Part shown: positions 23,933 through 31,574 of the stretch, one piece after another
How the letters are laid out: every line of letters starts with the position of its first letter
Numbering within the stretch: position 1 is the first letter of the stretch
Assembly (NCBI GenBank): GCA_934572445.1
Contig: CAKTLD010000011.1
Span: forward strand, 1-33,181
DNA: 33,181 nucleotides
Source: an uncultured Oscillospiraceae bacterium
Lineage (GTDB): Bacteria; Bacillota; Clostridia; Oscillospirales; Oscillospiraceae
Direction: 5' to 3'
The notes under the pieces: generated by a model
What the model saw: only the letters and a program-made list of their open reading frames with translations
Database searches by the model: none
What the model was told of the DNA's origin: nothing
Translations under genes and position numbers: made by a program

Positions 23933-24531
23933 TCGACACTATCGTATTTGATATGGGCGGCGTGCTCATCGACTTCGGCGCGGAGCTGTTTTCCAAGCGC
24001 CTGCATGTCGGCGAAGAGGGGCGGGAGCTGCTGACGAGGCACCTGCTGCGCACGACCGACTGGGTGCGCCTTGACCGCGGCACCATCACCGAGGAAGAGG
24101 TCCTTGCCCACGCCTGCGCGAAGCTGCCGCCGGAGCTGCACACTGCGGCGGATTATATCGTCAACCACTGGAACGAGCCGATCGTACCCATCGAGGGAAC
24201 GGCAGACATCGTGCGCGCGCTGAAGGCGCGCGGCTATACGCTGTATCTGCTCTCCAACGCGAGCCATCGCCAGCATGACTACTGGCCGGAGATCCCGGGC
24301 AGCGAGTGCTTTTCCGGCAAGCTCATTTCGGCAGATGTGAATCTGCTCAAGCCCGAGGCTGCGATCTATCAGGAGCTGTTCCGCAAATTCTCGATCCGGC
24401 CGGAGCAGTGCTTTTTCATCGACGATTTTCCGCCGAATATCGAGGCGGCGGAAAACGCGGGCATGCAGGGTGTCGTGTTCCACGACGCGCGGCAGCTCGA
24501 ACAGGAACTCAAAAAGCGCGGGATCCTCTGA
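23929..24531 (+). CDS. HAD-superfamily phosphatase, YihX-like (sugar 1-phosphate phosphatase type)
   Basis: A 200-residue cytoplasmic HAD subfamily IA hydrolase. Motif I is VFDMGGVLIDF: Asp8 is the nucleophile, and the usual second Asp is Gly, as in E. coli YihX (FDLGNV), an alpha-glucose-1-phosphate phosphatase. Further YihX-like points are RGTITEEE, LLSNASHRQHDYWPEIP (motif II region), LLKPEAAIY (motif III) and FIDDFPPNIEAAENAG (motif IV). The start overlaps the permease stop by four bases, so it is translationally coupled to the importer. A phosphatase made with the transporter suggests that the imported compound is, or becomes, a sugar phosphate. Substrate assignment is by family resemblance only. 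Confidence 0.88.
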   Translation: MIDTIVFDMGGVLIDFGAELFSKRLHVGEEGRELLTRHLLRTTDWVRLDRGTITEEEVLAHACAKLPPELHTAADYIVNHWNEPIVPIEGTADIVRALKARGYTLYLLSNASHRQHDYWPEIPGSECFSGKLISADVNLLKPEAAIYQELFRKFSIRPEQCFFIDDFPPNIEAAENAGMQGVVFHDARQLEQELKKRGIL

Positions 24532-24546
24532 TCCCGCGCTTTCCTT
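24513..24546 (+). terminator. Hairpin overlapping the phosphatase stop codon
   Basis: A perfect 13-bp stem (24513-24525 with 24530-24542) with loop CTCT; the phosphatase stop lies at the loop/3' arm. It is preceded by A residues, and the 3' T-tract is interrupted by CC. It may be a weak terminator or a processing site that lowers expression of the next gene. Confidence 0.65.
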
Positions 24547-24563
24547 TGAAGGGAGACAGCGAT

Positions 24564-25493
24564 ATGCCCATTTTCAAGCTCACGCCCGCCTGCAAGGACT
24601 ATCTCTGGGGCGGCAGAAGGCTGATCGACGATTATCACAAGCGCTTTGACGGTGCTCGCCTGGCCGAAACGTGGGAGCTGAGCTGCCACGAGGCGGGGCT
24701 GTCCGTCATCGCGGACGGCGAGCACGCAGGCGAGACGCTGCGGGACTTCCTTGCGCGCTGCCCGGAGGCGCTGGGAGAGAACGGACAGCGCTTTACGGAC
24801 TTTCCTGTGCTCATCAAGCTTATCGACGCGGACCGTGATCTGTCCATCCAGGTCCACCCGGACGATGCCTACGCCCGCGCACACGAGGGGCAGAACGGCA
24901 AAACGGAGATGTGGTATGTGCTCTCCGCCGCGCCGGGCGCGTTTCTCTACTGCGGCTTTGCCCGTGCGCTGACGAAGGAGGAGTTCCGCGCGCGCATTGA
25001 GGACAACACCCTGCCCGAGGTGCTGCGCCGCGTGAACGTGAAGGCGGGGGATGTGGTGTTCATCCCTGCGGGCACGATCCACGCCATCTGCCACGGCATC
25101 GTGGTCGCGGAGGTGCAGCAGAGCTCCAATGTGACTTACCGTGTGTGCGACTACGGACGTCTCGGCGCGGACGGGAAGCCCCGTGCGCTGCACATCGCGC
25201 AGGCGCTGGAGGTGACAAGCCTCTCGGCGGGTGTGGAACAGCCGGATTTCGGCGGCCATCTTGCGCGCTGCAAATACTTCACCGCCGACCTGCTCGCCGC
25301 ACCGGAAAAGGCCGTCTGCGGCTGCGAGTCGTTCCTTTCGCTGCTCATGCTTGACGGCGAGGGGGAGGTCTGCTGCGGCGGCGAGATCATCACCGCCCGC
25401 AGGGGCGACAGCCTGTTCCTGCCTGCCGGCAGCGGTGCGGTGACGCTCACAGGCACGCTGCGCGCGCTCTGCACACGCGCGGGCGCGGTGTAA
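24564..25493 (+). CDS. manA: Mannose-6-phosphate isomerase, class I
   Basis: A 309-residue zinc enzyme that interconverts mannose 6-phosphate and fructose 6-phosphate, feeding mannose into glycolysis or supplying mannose 6-phosphate. It is the short Gram-positive form, close in length to Bacillus ManA. Seen: YLWGGRRL near the start, metal ligands Gln96 and His98 in QVHPDD, Glu115 in KTEMWYV and His173 in IPAGTIHAI, followed by the small C-terminal beta domain. The ATG at 24564 has GAAGGGA 9 bases upstream. It lies 32 bases after the phosphatase gene across a hairpin and ends at a strong terminator, so it is probably the last gene of the cassette 2 operon, at reduced level. Confidence 0.95.
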   Translation: MPIFKLTPACKDYLWGGRRLIDDYHKRFDGARLAETWELSCHEAGLSVIADGEHAGETLRDFLARCPEALGENGQRFTDFPVLIKLIDADRDLSIQVHPDDAYARAHEGQNGKTEMWYVLSAAPGAFLYCGFARALTKEEFRARIEDNTLPEVLRRVNVKAGDVVFIPAGTIHAICHGIVVAEVQQSSNVTYRVCDYGRLGADGKPRALHIAQALEVTSLSAGVEQPDFGGHLARCKYFTADLLAAPEKAVCGCESFLSLLMLDGEGEVCCGGEIITARRGDSLFLPAGSGAVTLTGTLRALCTRAGAV

Positions 25494-25507
25494 AAAGACA
25501 CAAAAGG

Positions 25508-25537
25508 AAAACGCGGAGCCATCGGCTCCGCGTTTTT
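25508..25537. terminator. Terminator between manA and the converging minus-strand gene
   Basis: A perfect 13-bp stem (25508-25520 with 25524-25536) with a 3-base loop and T-run; A residues on the left allow use from both strands. Confidence 0.92.
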
Positions 25538-25543
25538 GCGGCC

Positions 25544-26665
25544 TTATTCATGCAGGAGAAAGTCCATGTAAATGGGGTTGTGGTCGGAATAGCGGTAGCC
25601 CGCATCGACCACAGCGGCCCTGATGGCCTCGGCATTGTCGGAAATGAGAAAGCCGTCCACCGTCACGCGGAAGGTCGTCTCAATATTGTACGCCTCGCTG
25701 GCTGTGCGGCAGGTGGCGACGGGAGCATCCGGGTCGAACGGCACGACGAGAGAGAGACCGGCAGGGATCGTCCCCTCGGGGATGGGCTGCGCCCAGGTGT
25801 CGTTTTCGCCGCCCTGTACGCCGAAAATCTCGGCGGAATTGCTCAGCAGGTCCTTGTTGAAGTCGCCGCCCGCGACACAGTAGTTGCCGCTTTCGTATTC
25901 CGCGAGCATATCAGCGCAGAGCATCTCAAGCTGCTTGGTGGCAATGGTGCCGTCGGACGTGTAGGCGGAAAGGTGCAGGTTATAGAGCACCAGTTCCTTT
26001 CCGTTCGCCATCGGGATGCGGCTGACGCTGTAGCAGCGGTCAAGATCGACGAGCTTCATAAAGCCTGTTTCCACCGGCAGAGAGCGGCGCACGGCAGACG
26101 AGATCGGATGACGCGAGAGCGTCAGTATCCCGGAGCGGTTGGCTCCATGCGGGGCGAGGAAGGGATAGAAGAGGTAAGGGCTGTCGTAGTTCTGCGCAAA
26201 AACCTCCTCTGCCTCGCGTCCGTCCATTGCGCGCACAATGTAGGTGCGCTCATCGACGTGCCAGCTGCGCGTGCCGTCGATATCGACCTCCTGGAAGAGA
26301 GCAAAGTCGGGCGTGAGATCGTTCACGAGCGCTGCCTCTCCGCAGACGTTTTCCCGCACGGCATCGGCGCTGCGGGCGCGGCTCTCCGTGCCGCCGTCCA
26401 TGAAAAAGCTGTAGTCATCGCTGTAGGCACCGAAGCCGATGTTGGCTGACGAGACGCGGTAGATCCTCTCCGTTTCCACTGCCCCTTCCATCGGCAGGGC
26501 GGTTTCGCCGCCGGTCGTGCGGCTTTTGATGGAGAGCTCGCCCACGTCGAGCGTCTGACGATCCTCCACGCGGTAATAGGCGGCGAAGACGTAAACAATA
26601 TAGGCAAGCACGATCAGAACGAGCGCCAGCAGCACCGCGAGTGCGATCTTCAGCGGTTTTTTCAT
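25544..26665 (-). CDS. Membrane-anchored endonuclease/exonuclease/phosphatase-family protein
   Basis: A 373-residue protein with an N-terminal membrane helix (about 5-30) and an extracellular EEP-fold domain, the fold of DNase I, sphingomyelinase and inositol-phosphate phosphatases. Catalytic motifs seen: ALFQEVDID (metal-binding Glu), LYNLHLSAYTSDG (His), VAGGDFNKD (Asp/Asn), VDGFLIS and the terminal YSDHNPIYMDF (Asp-His). All key positions look intact. It acts outside the cytoplasm, so a phosphodiesterase/phosphatase or nuclease role at the surface is likely; the substrate cannot be told. AAAGGAG precedes the ATG at 26665. It has its own promoter and is divergent from murA. Confidence 0.88.
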   Translation of the reverse strand: MKKPLKIALAVLLALVLIVLAYIVYVFAAYYRVEDRQTLDVGELSIKSRTTGGETALPMEGAVETERIYRVSSANIGFGAYSDDYSFFMDGGTESRARSADAVRENVCGEAALVNDLTPDFALFQEVDIDGTRSWHVDERTYIVRAMDGREAEEVFAQNYDSPYLFYPFLAPHGANRSGILTLSRHPISSAVRRSLPVETGFMKLVDLDRCYSVSRIPMANGKELVLYNLHLSAYTSDGTIATKQLEMLCADMLAEYESGNYCVAGGDFNKDLLSNSAEIFGVQGGENDTWAQPIPEGTIPAGLSLVVPFDPDAPVATCRTASEAYNIETTFRVTVDGFLISDNAEAIRAAVVDAGYRYSDHNPIYMDFLLHE

Positions 26666-26703
26666 TAAGAGGACTCCTTTCGGAAAACGGATATTCTACC
26701 CAT

Positions 26704-26732
26704 ATTCTGCCACAGCGCGGGCGGAAAAGCAA
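26704..26732 (-). promoter_or_regulatory. Probable promoter of the EEP-family gene
   Basis: On the minus strand: TTGCTT (26727-26732), a 17-base spacer, CAGAAT (26704-26709). It is back to back with the murA promoter. Confidence 0.5.
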
Positions 26733-26744
26733 GGCAAAAAGCGG

Positions 26745-26773
26745 TTGACGGCAGGCGGCAAAAAGGCTATACT
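26745..26773 (+). promoter_or_regulatory. Sigma-A promoter for murA-ftsQ
   Basis: TTGACG (26745-26750), a 17-base spacer, TATACT (26768-26773). The start is expected near 26780, giving a leader of about 100 bases. Confidence 0.82.
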
Positions 26774-26879
26774 GAAAATGTATTACTATCGGTATTTATG
26801 TCCACGCACCGTGCTGTCACCACCTTCCCCCCTTGCGGCATACGATGAAGAAGAAATGTGCTTTCTGGGAGGGGAAACG

Positions 26880-28139
26880 ATGGGTGAACTGTTCGTAGAG
26901 GGCGGTGAGCGCCTGTACGGGGAACTGACGATACAAGGCTCAAAAAACAGTGTGCTGCCGATCCTGGCAGCAACGCTTCTGTGCGCGGACACCTGCCGCA
27001 TCGAGAATTGCCCGCGGCTGCGGGATGTGGAGGCCAGCGTCGCCATTCTGCGCCATCTGGGATGCTGCACGCACTGGGAGAGCGGCGCGCTCGTGGTGGA
27101 CACGGCGCGCATGGACCGCTCCGCCGTGCCGGACGCGCTGATGCGCGAGATGCGCTCGTCGGTCATTTTTCTTGGCGCGATCCTGGCGCGGTGCCGCGAG
27201 GCGGTCATCTGCTACCCGGGCGGCTGTGAGCTGGGTCCGCGGCCAATCGATCTGCACCTGAGTGCGCTGCGCGCGCTGGGGGCCGAGATCGCTGAGACTG
27301 GCGGCGAGCTGCGCTGCGGCGGCAGCGCCCTGCGCGGGGCCGACATTTACTTACCCATGCCGAGCGTGGGCGCGACGGAGAATGCCATTCTCTGCGCCTG
27401 CGGCGCGGAGGGGATCACGACCGTCTATAACGCCGCGCGCGAGCCGGAGATCGTCGATCTGCAGAACTTCATCAACGCCATGGGCGGCAACGTCCGCGGC
27501 GCGGGCGGCTCGATCATCACGGTGGATGGCGGGCGCACGCTGCGCGGCGGCAGCTACCGCATCATTGCCGACCGCATTGTGGGGGCGACCTATCTCTGTG
27601 CCGCGGCCTGCTGCGGGGGCGAGGTGCGCCTTTGCGGCGTGGACCCGCGGCCGCTGTCCACCGTTGCCGGTGCGCTGAGCGAGGCGGGCTGCACTGTGAA
27701 AAGCGGGGAAGATGATATTGTGATCGAAAGCGGCGGTGTGCTGCGCGCTATCCGCCCCGTGCGGACCGCGCCCTACCCGGGCTTTCCGACGGATGCGCAG
27801 CCCGTGCTGATGGCGGCGCTGCTCAAAAGCGCGGGCAGCACGGTGTTTGTGGAGAATATTTTTGAAAACCGTTACCGTCATGTTGACGAGCTCGCGCGCA
27901 TGGGCGCGGAGGTCCGCGTGGCGGGGCGCGTGGCGGTCGTGACCGGGAAGGCGCGGCTGCACGGCGCACGGGTCAAATGTACCGACCTGCGCGCGGGCGC
28001 GGCGCTGGTGCTGGCGGGGCTGCAGGCCGACGGCCTGACGCGCGTTTCCCGCATCGACCATATCGACCGCGGATACGAGAGCATCGAGCGTGACCTGGGC
28101 GCGCTGGGCGCGCGCATCCGGCGGGAGGAGCTTACATAG
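26880..28139 (+). CDS. murA: UDP-N-acetylglucosamine 1-carboxyvinyltransferase
   Basis: A 419-residue cytoplasmic enzyme for the first committed step of peptidoglycan synthesis, moving enolpyruvate from PEP to UDP-GlcNAc. Seen: ELTIQGSKNSVLPILAA with Lys22 and Asn23, the catalytic loop CYPGGCELGPRPIDLH with Cys116 (the fosfomycin target position), and Asp305 in GFPTDAQPVLMA, then FENRYRHVDELARMGA. The Cys loop means the usual fosfomycin-sensitive type by residue. The ATG at 26880 has GGAGGGG five bases upstream and starts where the family does. The frame is open upstream through an ATG at 26778, almost at the predicted transcription start, but without a ribosome site. ftsQ follows 17 bases downstream. 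Confidence 0.96.
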   Translation: MGELFVEGGERLYGELTIQGSKNSVLPILAATLLCADTCRIENCPRLRDVEASVAILRHLGCCTHWESGALVVDTARMDRSAVPDALMREMRSSVIFLGAILARCREAVICYPGGCELGPRPIDLHLSALRALGAEIAETGGELRCGGSALRGADIYLPMPSVGATENAILCACGAEGITTVYNAAREPEIVDLQNFINAMGGNVRGAGGSIITVDGGRTLRGGSYRIIADRIVGATYLCAAACCGGEVRLCGVDPRPLSTVAGALSEAGCTVKSGEDDIVIESGGVLRAIRPVRTAPYPGFPTDAQPVLMAALLKSAGSTVFVENIFENRYRHVDELARMGAEVRVAGRVAVVTGKARLHGARVKCTDLRAGAALVLAGLQADGLTRVSRIDHIDRGYESIERDLGALGARIRREELT

Positions 28140-28156
28140 GAGAAGGCAGGAGCAGC

Positions 28157-28921
28157 ATGGCAGCAAGACACAGAAACAGAAGACGCAGGCGGGGAAGAGC
28201 ATCTTTCCCGCTCAAGCTGCTCAGCCTGATCGTGGTGCTGGCCGCCGTTGTCGGCGCACTGACGATGTTCTTCCGCATCGACATGATCGTGGTGGAGGGC
28301 AACGAGCGCTACACCGACGAAGAGCTCATCGCCGCCGCCGGCGTGCAGACGGGCGACAATCTGGTACTTTTGAACAAGTACCGCATCAAGCAGGCGGTGT
28401 TCGACGAGCTGCCGTATGTGGAGACGATCGCGATCAGCCGCAAGTATCCGGACGCGCTGATCCTCTCCGTGACGGAGTGCACGGCGGCCGCCGCGCTGCC
28501 GGGAGACGGGGGCGTGTGGCTCATGAGCAGCGGCGGCAAGCTGCTGGAACAGACCGCGCACGCGGACAGCGGCTGCGTCAGCGTGACGGGCTGCACGCTT
28601 GATGCACCGGCAGCCGGCAGCGATGCCGTGTTTGCCGAGGAGGACTCCTATAAGCTCGAGCGGCTGCTTATGCTCGTGCAGGAGGCGGAGACGGGCCGCC
28701 AACTCGACCGCATCGGCGAGATCGATCTCAGCGACGGCGGACATATCACCCTCACTTATGACGGCCGTTTTACCGTCAAGCTTCCGTGGGACGCCGACGT
28801 GAGCCGTGTCTTCCGCGCCATTCAGGAGGTCGTTTCCGGGGTGGAGTCGAACCAGAAGGGGGAGATCAACCTTATGAATCTTTCAACGGAGGGCCGCATT
28901 TACTTTATCGAAAAAGGATAG
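28157..28921 (+). CDS. ftsQ: Cell-division protein FtsQ/DivIB
   Basis: A 254-residue bitopic division protein that links early and late divisome parts. Layout: an Arg-rich cytoplasmic N-terminus (about 1-18), one membrane helix (about 19-39), then the POTRA domain starting FRIDMIVVEGNERYTDEELIAAAGVQTGDNL and running through YVETIAISRKYPDALILSVTE, then the FtsQ/DivIB beta domain. Sequence outside POTRA is poorly conserved, as is usual for this family. An AGGAG lies 4 bases before the ATG. The gene is 17 bases after murA with no terminator, so the two form one operon. ftsZ is next but has its own promoter. Confidence 0.9.
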   Translation: MAARHRNRRRRRGRASFPLKLLSLIVVLAAVVGALTMFFRIDMIVVEGNERYTDEELIAAAGVQTGDNLVLLNKYRIKQAVFDELPYVETIAISRKYPDALILSVTECTAAAALPGDGGVWLMSSGGKLLEQTAHADSGCVSVTGCTLDAPAAGSDAVFAEEDSYKLERLLMLVQEAETGRQLDRIGEIDLSDGGHITLTYDGRFTVKLPWDADVSRVFRAIQEVVSGVESNQKGEINLMNLSTEGRIYFIEKG

Positions 28922-28961
28922 GACCCGGCACAAAAAAGTTGGCGGAAATGCCGGATAGCTA

Positions 28962-28990
28962 TTGACCCCGCGCGAAAAGCGTAATACAAT
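28962..28990 (+). promoter_or_regulatory. Sigma-A promoter for ftsZ
   Basis: TTGACC (28962-28967), a 17-base spacer, TACAAT (28985-28990), leaving a leader of about 75 bases. No terminator was seen after ftsQ, so read-through may add to ftsZ transcription. Confidence 0.82.
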
Positions 28991-29073
28991 GATAAAGATA
29001 GCAAATACTTGATTTTGTGGCGCTTGCGGCCGCAGGCGCTTTGCCCATACAATACATTGTAGGAGGAACCGAC

Positions 29074-30198
29074 ATGGCATTCGGATTGGAGACCGGCCCC
29101 GAAAACGTAGTCAAGATCAAGGTCATCGGCGTTGGCGGCGGCGGCAACAATGTGGTCAACCGCATGGTGCGCTCGGGTGCGCGCGGCGTGGATTTTGTCG
29201 CAGTCAACACGGACAAGCAGGCGCTGAACGTTTCAGCCGCCACCTATAAAATTCAAATCGGCGAAAAGCTGACGCACGGCCAGGGCGCGGGCTCCGACCC
29301 TGAGGTCGGCCGCAAGAGCGCCGAGGAAAGCCGCAACCAGATCGCCAAGGCACTTGAGGATACCGATATGGTCTTCATCACCGCCGGCATGGGCGGCGGC
29401 ACGGGTACGGGCGGCGCGCCCATCGTGGCTGAGATCGCGCGTGAGGCGGGTATCCTGACTGTCGGCGTTGTGACAAAGCCCTTTGGATTTGAAGGTCGCC
29501 GCCGTATGACGCAGGCCGAGGCCGGTATTGAAGAGCTCAAAACCAAGGTCGATTCGCTCGTCATTATCCCGAACGAGCGCCTCAAGCACGCAACGGATCA
29601 GAAGATCACCTTTGCCAACGCCTTCGAGATCGCGGACGATGTGCTGCGTCAGGCGGTGCAGAGCATTTCCGATCTGATCCGCGACACGGGCTTCATCAAT
29701 CTCGACTTTGCCGATGTGACCGCCATCATGAAGGACGCGGGCCTTGCCCACATGGGTGTCGGCCGCGCCGCGGGCAAGAACAAGGCCGAGGAGGCCGCGC
29801 GCATGGCTATTTCCTCCCCGTTGCTGGAGACTTCTATCAATGGTGCGCATGGCGTGCTCATCAACGTTACCGGCTCCATGGACATCGGGCTGGACGAGGT
29901 CGAGCAGGCGGCATCTCTCGTGCAGGAGGCCGTGCATCCCGATGCGCTCACCATCTTCGGTGCCACGTTTGACGAAACGCTCGACGATGAGATCCGCGTC
30001 ACCGTTATTGCCACGGGCTTTGACAAGGCACCCGGCGCGATCGATTTCGGCAAGGACAAGCAGAGCGCACAAGCACCCGCCGCGCAGAACGGAATTGCTC
30101 CGCTTGACTTTGACAAGGAAAAGGCTGAGGAAGAGGCGAAGCAGGAGGAGCCCGATCCCTTCGACGATATTTTCAAGATCTTCAATCGCGAAAAATAA
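29074..30198 (+). CDS. ftsZ: Cell-division GTPase FtsZ
   Basis: A 374-residue tubulin-like GTPase that polymerises into the Z ring at midcell. Seen: [18 protein letters not shown] at the N-terminus, the GTP signature [10 protein letters not shown] (about 107-116), [12 protein letters not shown], the T7 catalytic loop NLDFADV (about 208-214), and a rather short variable linker rich in Lys/Glu/Ala. The C-terminal peptide [14 protein letters not shown] is the expected contact for FtsA/SepF-type partners, but it lacks the common IPxFL form. The ATG at 29074 has AGGAGG 7 bases upstream. It has its own promoter and terminator. Confidence 0.98.
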   Translation: MAFGLETGPENVVKIKVIGVGGGGNNVVNRMVRSGARGVDFVAVNTDKQALNVSAATYKIQIGEKLTHGQGAGSDPEVGRKSAEESRNQIAKALEDTDMVFITAGMGGGTGTGGAPIVAEIAREAGILTVGVVTKPFGFEGRRRMTQAEAGIEELKTKVDSLVIIPNERLKHATDQKITFANAFEIADDVLRQAVQSISDLIRDTGFINLDFADVTAIMKDAGLAHMGVGRAAGKNKAEEAARMAISSPLLETSINGAHGVLINVTGSMDIGLDEVEQAASLVQEAVHPDALTIFGATFDETLDDEIRVTVIATGFDKAPGAIDFGKDKQSAQAPAAQNGIAPLDFDKEKAEEEAKQEEPDPFDDIFKIFNREK

Positions 30199-30212
30199 GA
30201 AAAATCAGGAAG

Positions 30213-30246
30213 AATTCCGCAGACTTTGGTCTGCGGAATTTTTTTA
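30213..30246 (+). terminator. Intrinsic terminator of ftsZ
   Basis: A perfect 12-bp stem (30213-30224 with 30229-30240), a 4-base loop, then a T-run to 30245. Confidence 0.93.
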
Positions 30247-30261
30247 TCCCCGCCGCGCCGC

Positions 30262-30288
30262 GTGCTGGCAAAGGTTCAATGCCAGCAC
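30262..30288. repeat. Perfect 9-bp inverted repeat in the ftsZ-spoIVB gap
   Basis: Arms GTGCTGGCA (30262-30270) and TGCCAGCAC (30280-30288) with a 9-base loop and no adjacent T-run. It could be a protein-binding site or an RNA stem-loop; no promoter was recognised around it. Confidence 0.7.
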
Positions 30289-30388
30289 ATCAAGATTTTG
30301 CACCTTTTAATTTTGCCCGAAGCGCAGAAAGTAAATGCGTCGGCCGCGAAAAAAAGAAAAATCAGAAAAAAACAAGTGGCCCGGCACA

Positions 30389-30425
30389 CCGGAGCGCACG
30401 GTCCCGCCGTGCCTCCGGAATTTTT
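30389..30425 (+). terminator. Terminator-like hairpin just upstream of the spoIVB ribosome site
   Basis: A 12-bp stem (CCGGAG + GCACGG paired with CCGTGC + CTCCGG, one bulged C at 30395) with a 5-base loop, then AA and five T residues at 30421-30425. The spoIVB ribosome site begins right after it. It is either a second insulator against read-through or a leader attenuator. Confidence 0.75.
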
Positions 30426-30440
30426 AAAAGGGGTGAGAGA

Positions 30441-31508
30441 ATGAATGGAACGCATGGTGCAAAGGGGCGTGCGGCCGCCCTTGTACTGGGATTTTTTGCC
30501 GCAGCGGCGCTGTCTGCGCCGAGCGTCCGCGCAGCGGGCGAGCCGGTGCGCGAGCTCGTACCGATGGGTGAGACCATCGGCGTGAAGCTCTTTTCCGACG
30601 GTGTACTCGTCATCGGCTTTTCCGATGGAGAAAGCGCCGCGAGGCGGTGCGGACTGAAGGAGGGGGACCTTATTACCGCGCTGAACGGCGCGGAGCTCGA
30701 CACGATCGAGCAGCTGCAAGCGCTTTTGGATGAGACCGGCGGACAGAAAGCCGCGCTGACCGTGAAGCGCGGCAGCCGCACGCTCGAACTGAGCGCAGAG
30801 CCGGGGAGAGACGAGAATGGCGAATACCGGCTCGGCGCCTGGGTGCGTGACAGCATGGCGGGCATCGGCACGATGACCTTTTACGATCCGCAGAGCGGGA
30901 CCTTCGGCGCACTGGGCCACGGCGTGACCGATGTGGACACCGGCAAGCTGCTGCCGCTGGATCACGGCAGTATCATGGACGCCTCGGTCAAGGCGGTAAA
31001 AAAGGGAGAGAGCGCCGCGCCCGGTGAACTCAAAGGCGATTTTGACCTGACGCGCGACTGCGGCACGCTTTATGCCAACACCGAGCAGGGAGTGTTCGGC
31101 ACGCTCGCGCACGAGGACGCGGCAGCCATCACACGCGCCGCGCTGCCCGTGGCGCACCGGAACGAGGTAAAGACCGGCCCCGCAACGGTCCTGACGACCG
31201 TGGAGGGCGGCGAGGCGAAGGAATACGCCGTGGAGATCGAGAAGATCTGCTCGCCCGGCGGCGATACGCGTAACCTTTTGCTGCGCGTGACGGATGAGGC
31301 GCTGCTTGAAAAGACCGGCGGCGTGGTGCAGGGCATGAGCGGCAGCGCCATTCTGCAGGACGGAAAACTCGTCGGCGCGGTCACGCATGTGCTCGTGGAC
31401 GACCCAACAAGAGGTTATGGTATTTTCATCGAAAATATGCTGGACGCGGGCGGTTTGCAGTCCTTGGCGGCCGCGGGCGTGATAAAAAATGCGGCAGAGT
31501 TGACATAA
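30441..31508 (+). CDS. spoIVB: SpoIVB-type peptidase (family S55), sporulation
   Basis: A 355-residue exported serine protease. In Bacillus, SpoIVB is made in the forespore and cleaves SpoIVFA to trigger sigma-K processing. Seen: an N-terminal signal/anchor helix (about 10-31), a PDZ domain (about 45-120) with GLKEGDLITALNGAELDTIEQLQ, then the S55 domain with His160 in FGALGHGVTD and the nucleophile Ser300 in the GMSGSA motif (Ala where GMSGSP is usual). It is shorter than Bacillus SpoIVB (about 425 residues). The ATG at 30441 follows AAAAGGGG. The spoIVB-spo0A order is conserved across spore-forming Firmicutes, which supports both calls. No sigma-F/G promoter could be recognised. Confidence 0.93.
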   Translation: MNGTHGAKGRAAALVLGFFAAAALSAPSVRAAGEPVRELVPMGETIGVKLFSDGVLVIGFSDGESAARRCGLKEGDLITALNGAELDTIEQLQALLDETGGQKAALTVKRGSRTLELSAEPGRDENGEYRLGAWVRDSMAGIGTMTFYDPQSGTFGALGHGVTDVDTGKLLPLDHGSIMDASVKAVKKGESAAPGELKGDFDLTRDCGTLYANTEQGVFGTLAHEDAAAITRAALPVAHRNEVKTGPATVLTTVEGGEAKEYAVEIEKICSPGGDTRNLLLRVTDEALLEKTGGVVQGMSGSAILQDGKLVGAVTHVLVDDPTRGYGIFIENMLDAGGLQSLAAAGVIKNAAELT

Positions 31509-31526
31509 TTGTTTAAAAGTGCCATA

Positions 31527-31567
31527 TTCGACACGTTTCGACAAAAAGATATTGTTAAAATCGACAG
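31527..31567 (+). promoter_or_regulatory. Cluster of Spo0A-box-like sites upstream of spo0A
   Basis: TTCGACAC (31527-31534), TTCGACAA (31537-31544) and ATCGACAG (31560-31567) all carry the core TCGACA. The middle one is the exact reverse complement of TTGTCGAA, a standard form of the Spo0A box. The first two are 10 bases apart, one helical turn. They sit just upstream of the candidate promoter, as expected for autoregulation. Confidence 0.75.
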
Positions 31568-31574
31568 GATTCTA

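Noticed and set aside
31564..31572. Sigma-H -35-like element (ACAGGATTC) before spo0A
   Set aside because: No acceptable sigma-H -10 at 11-12 bases downstream.
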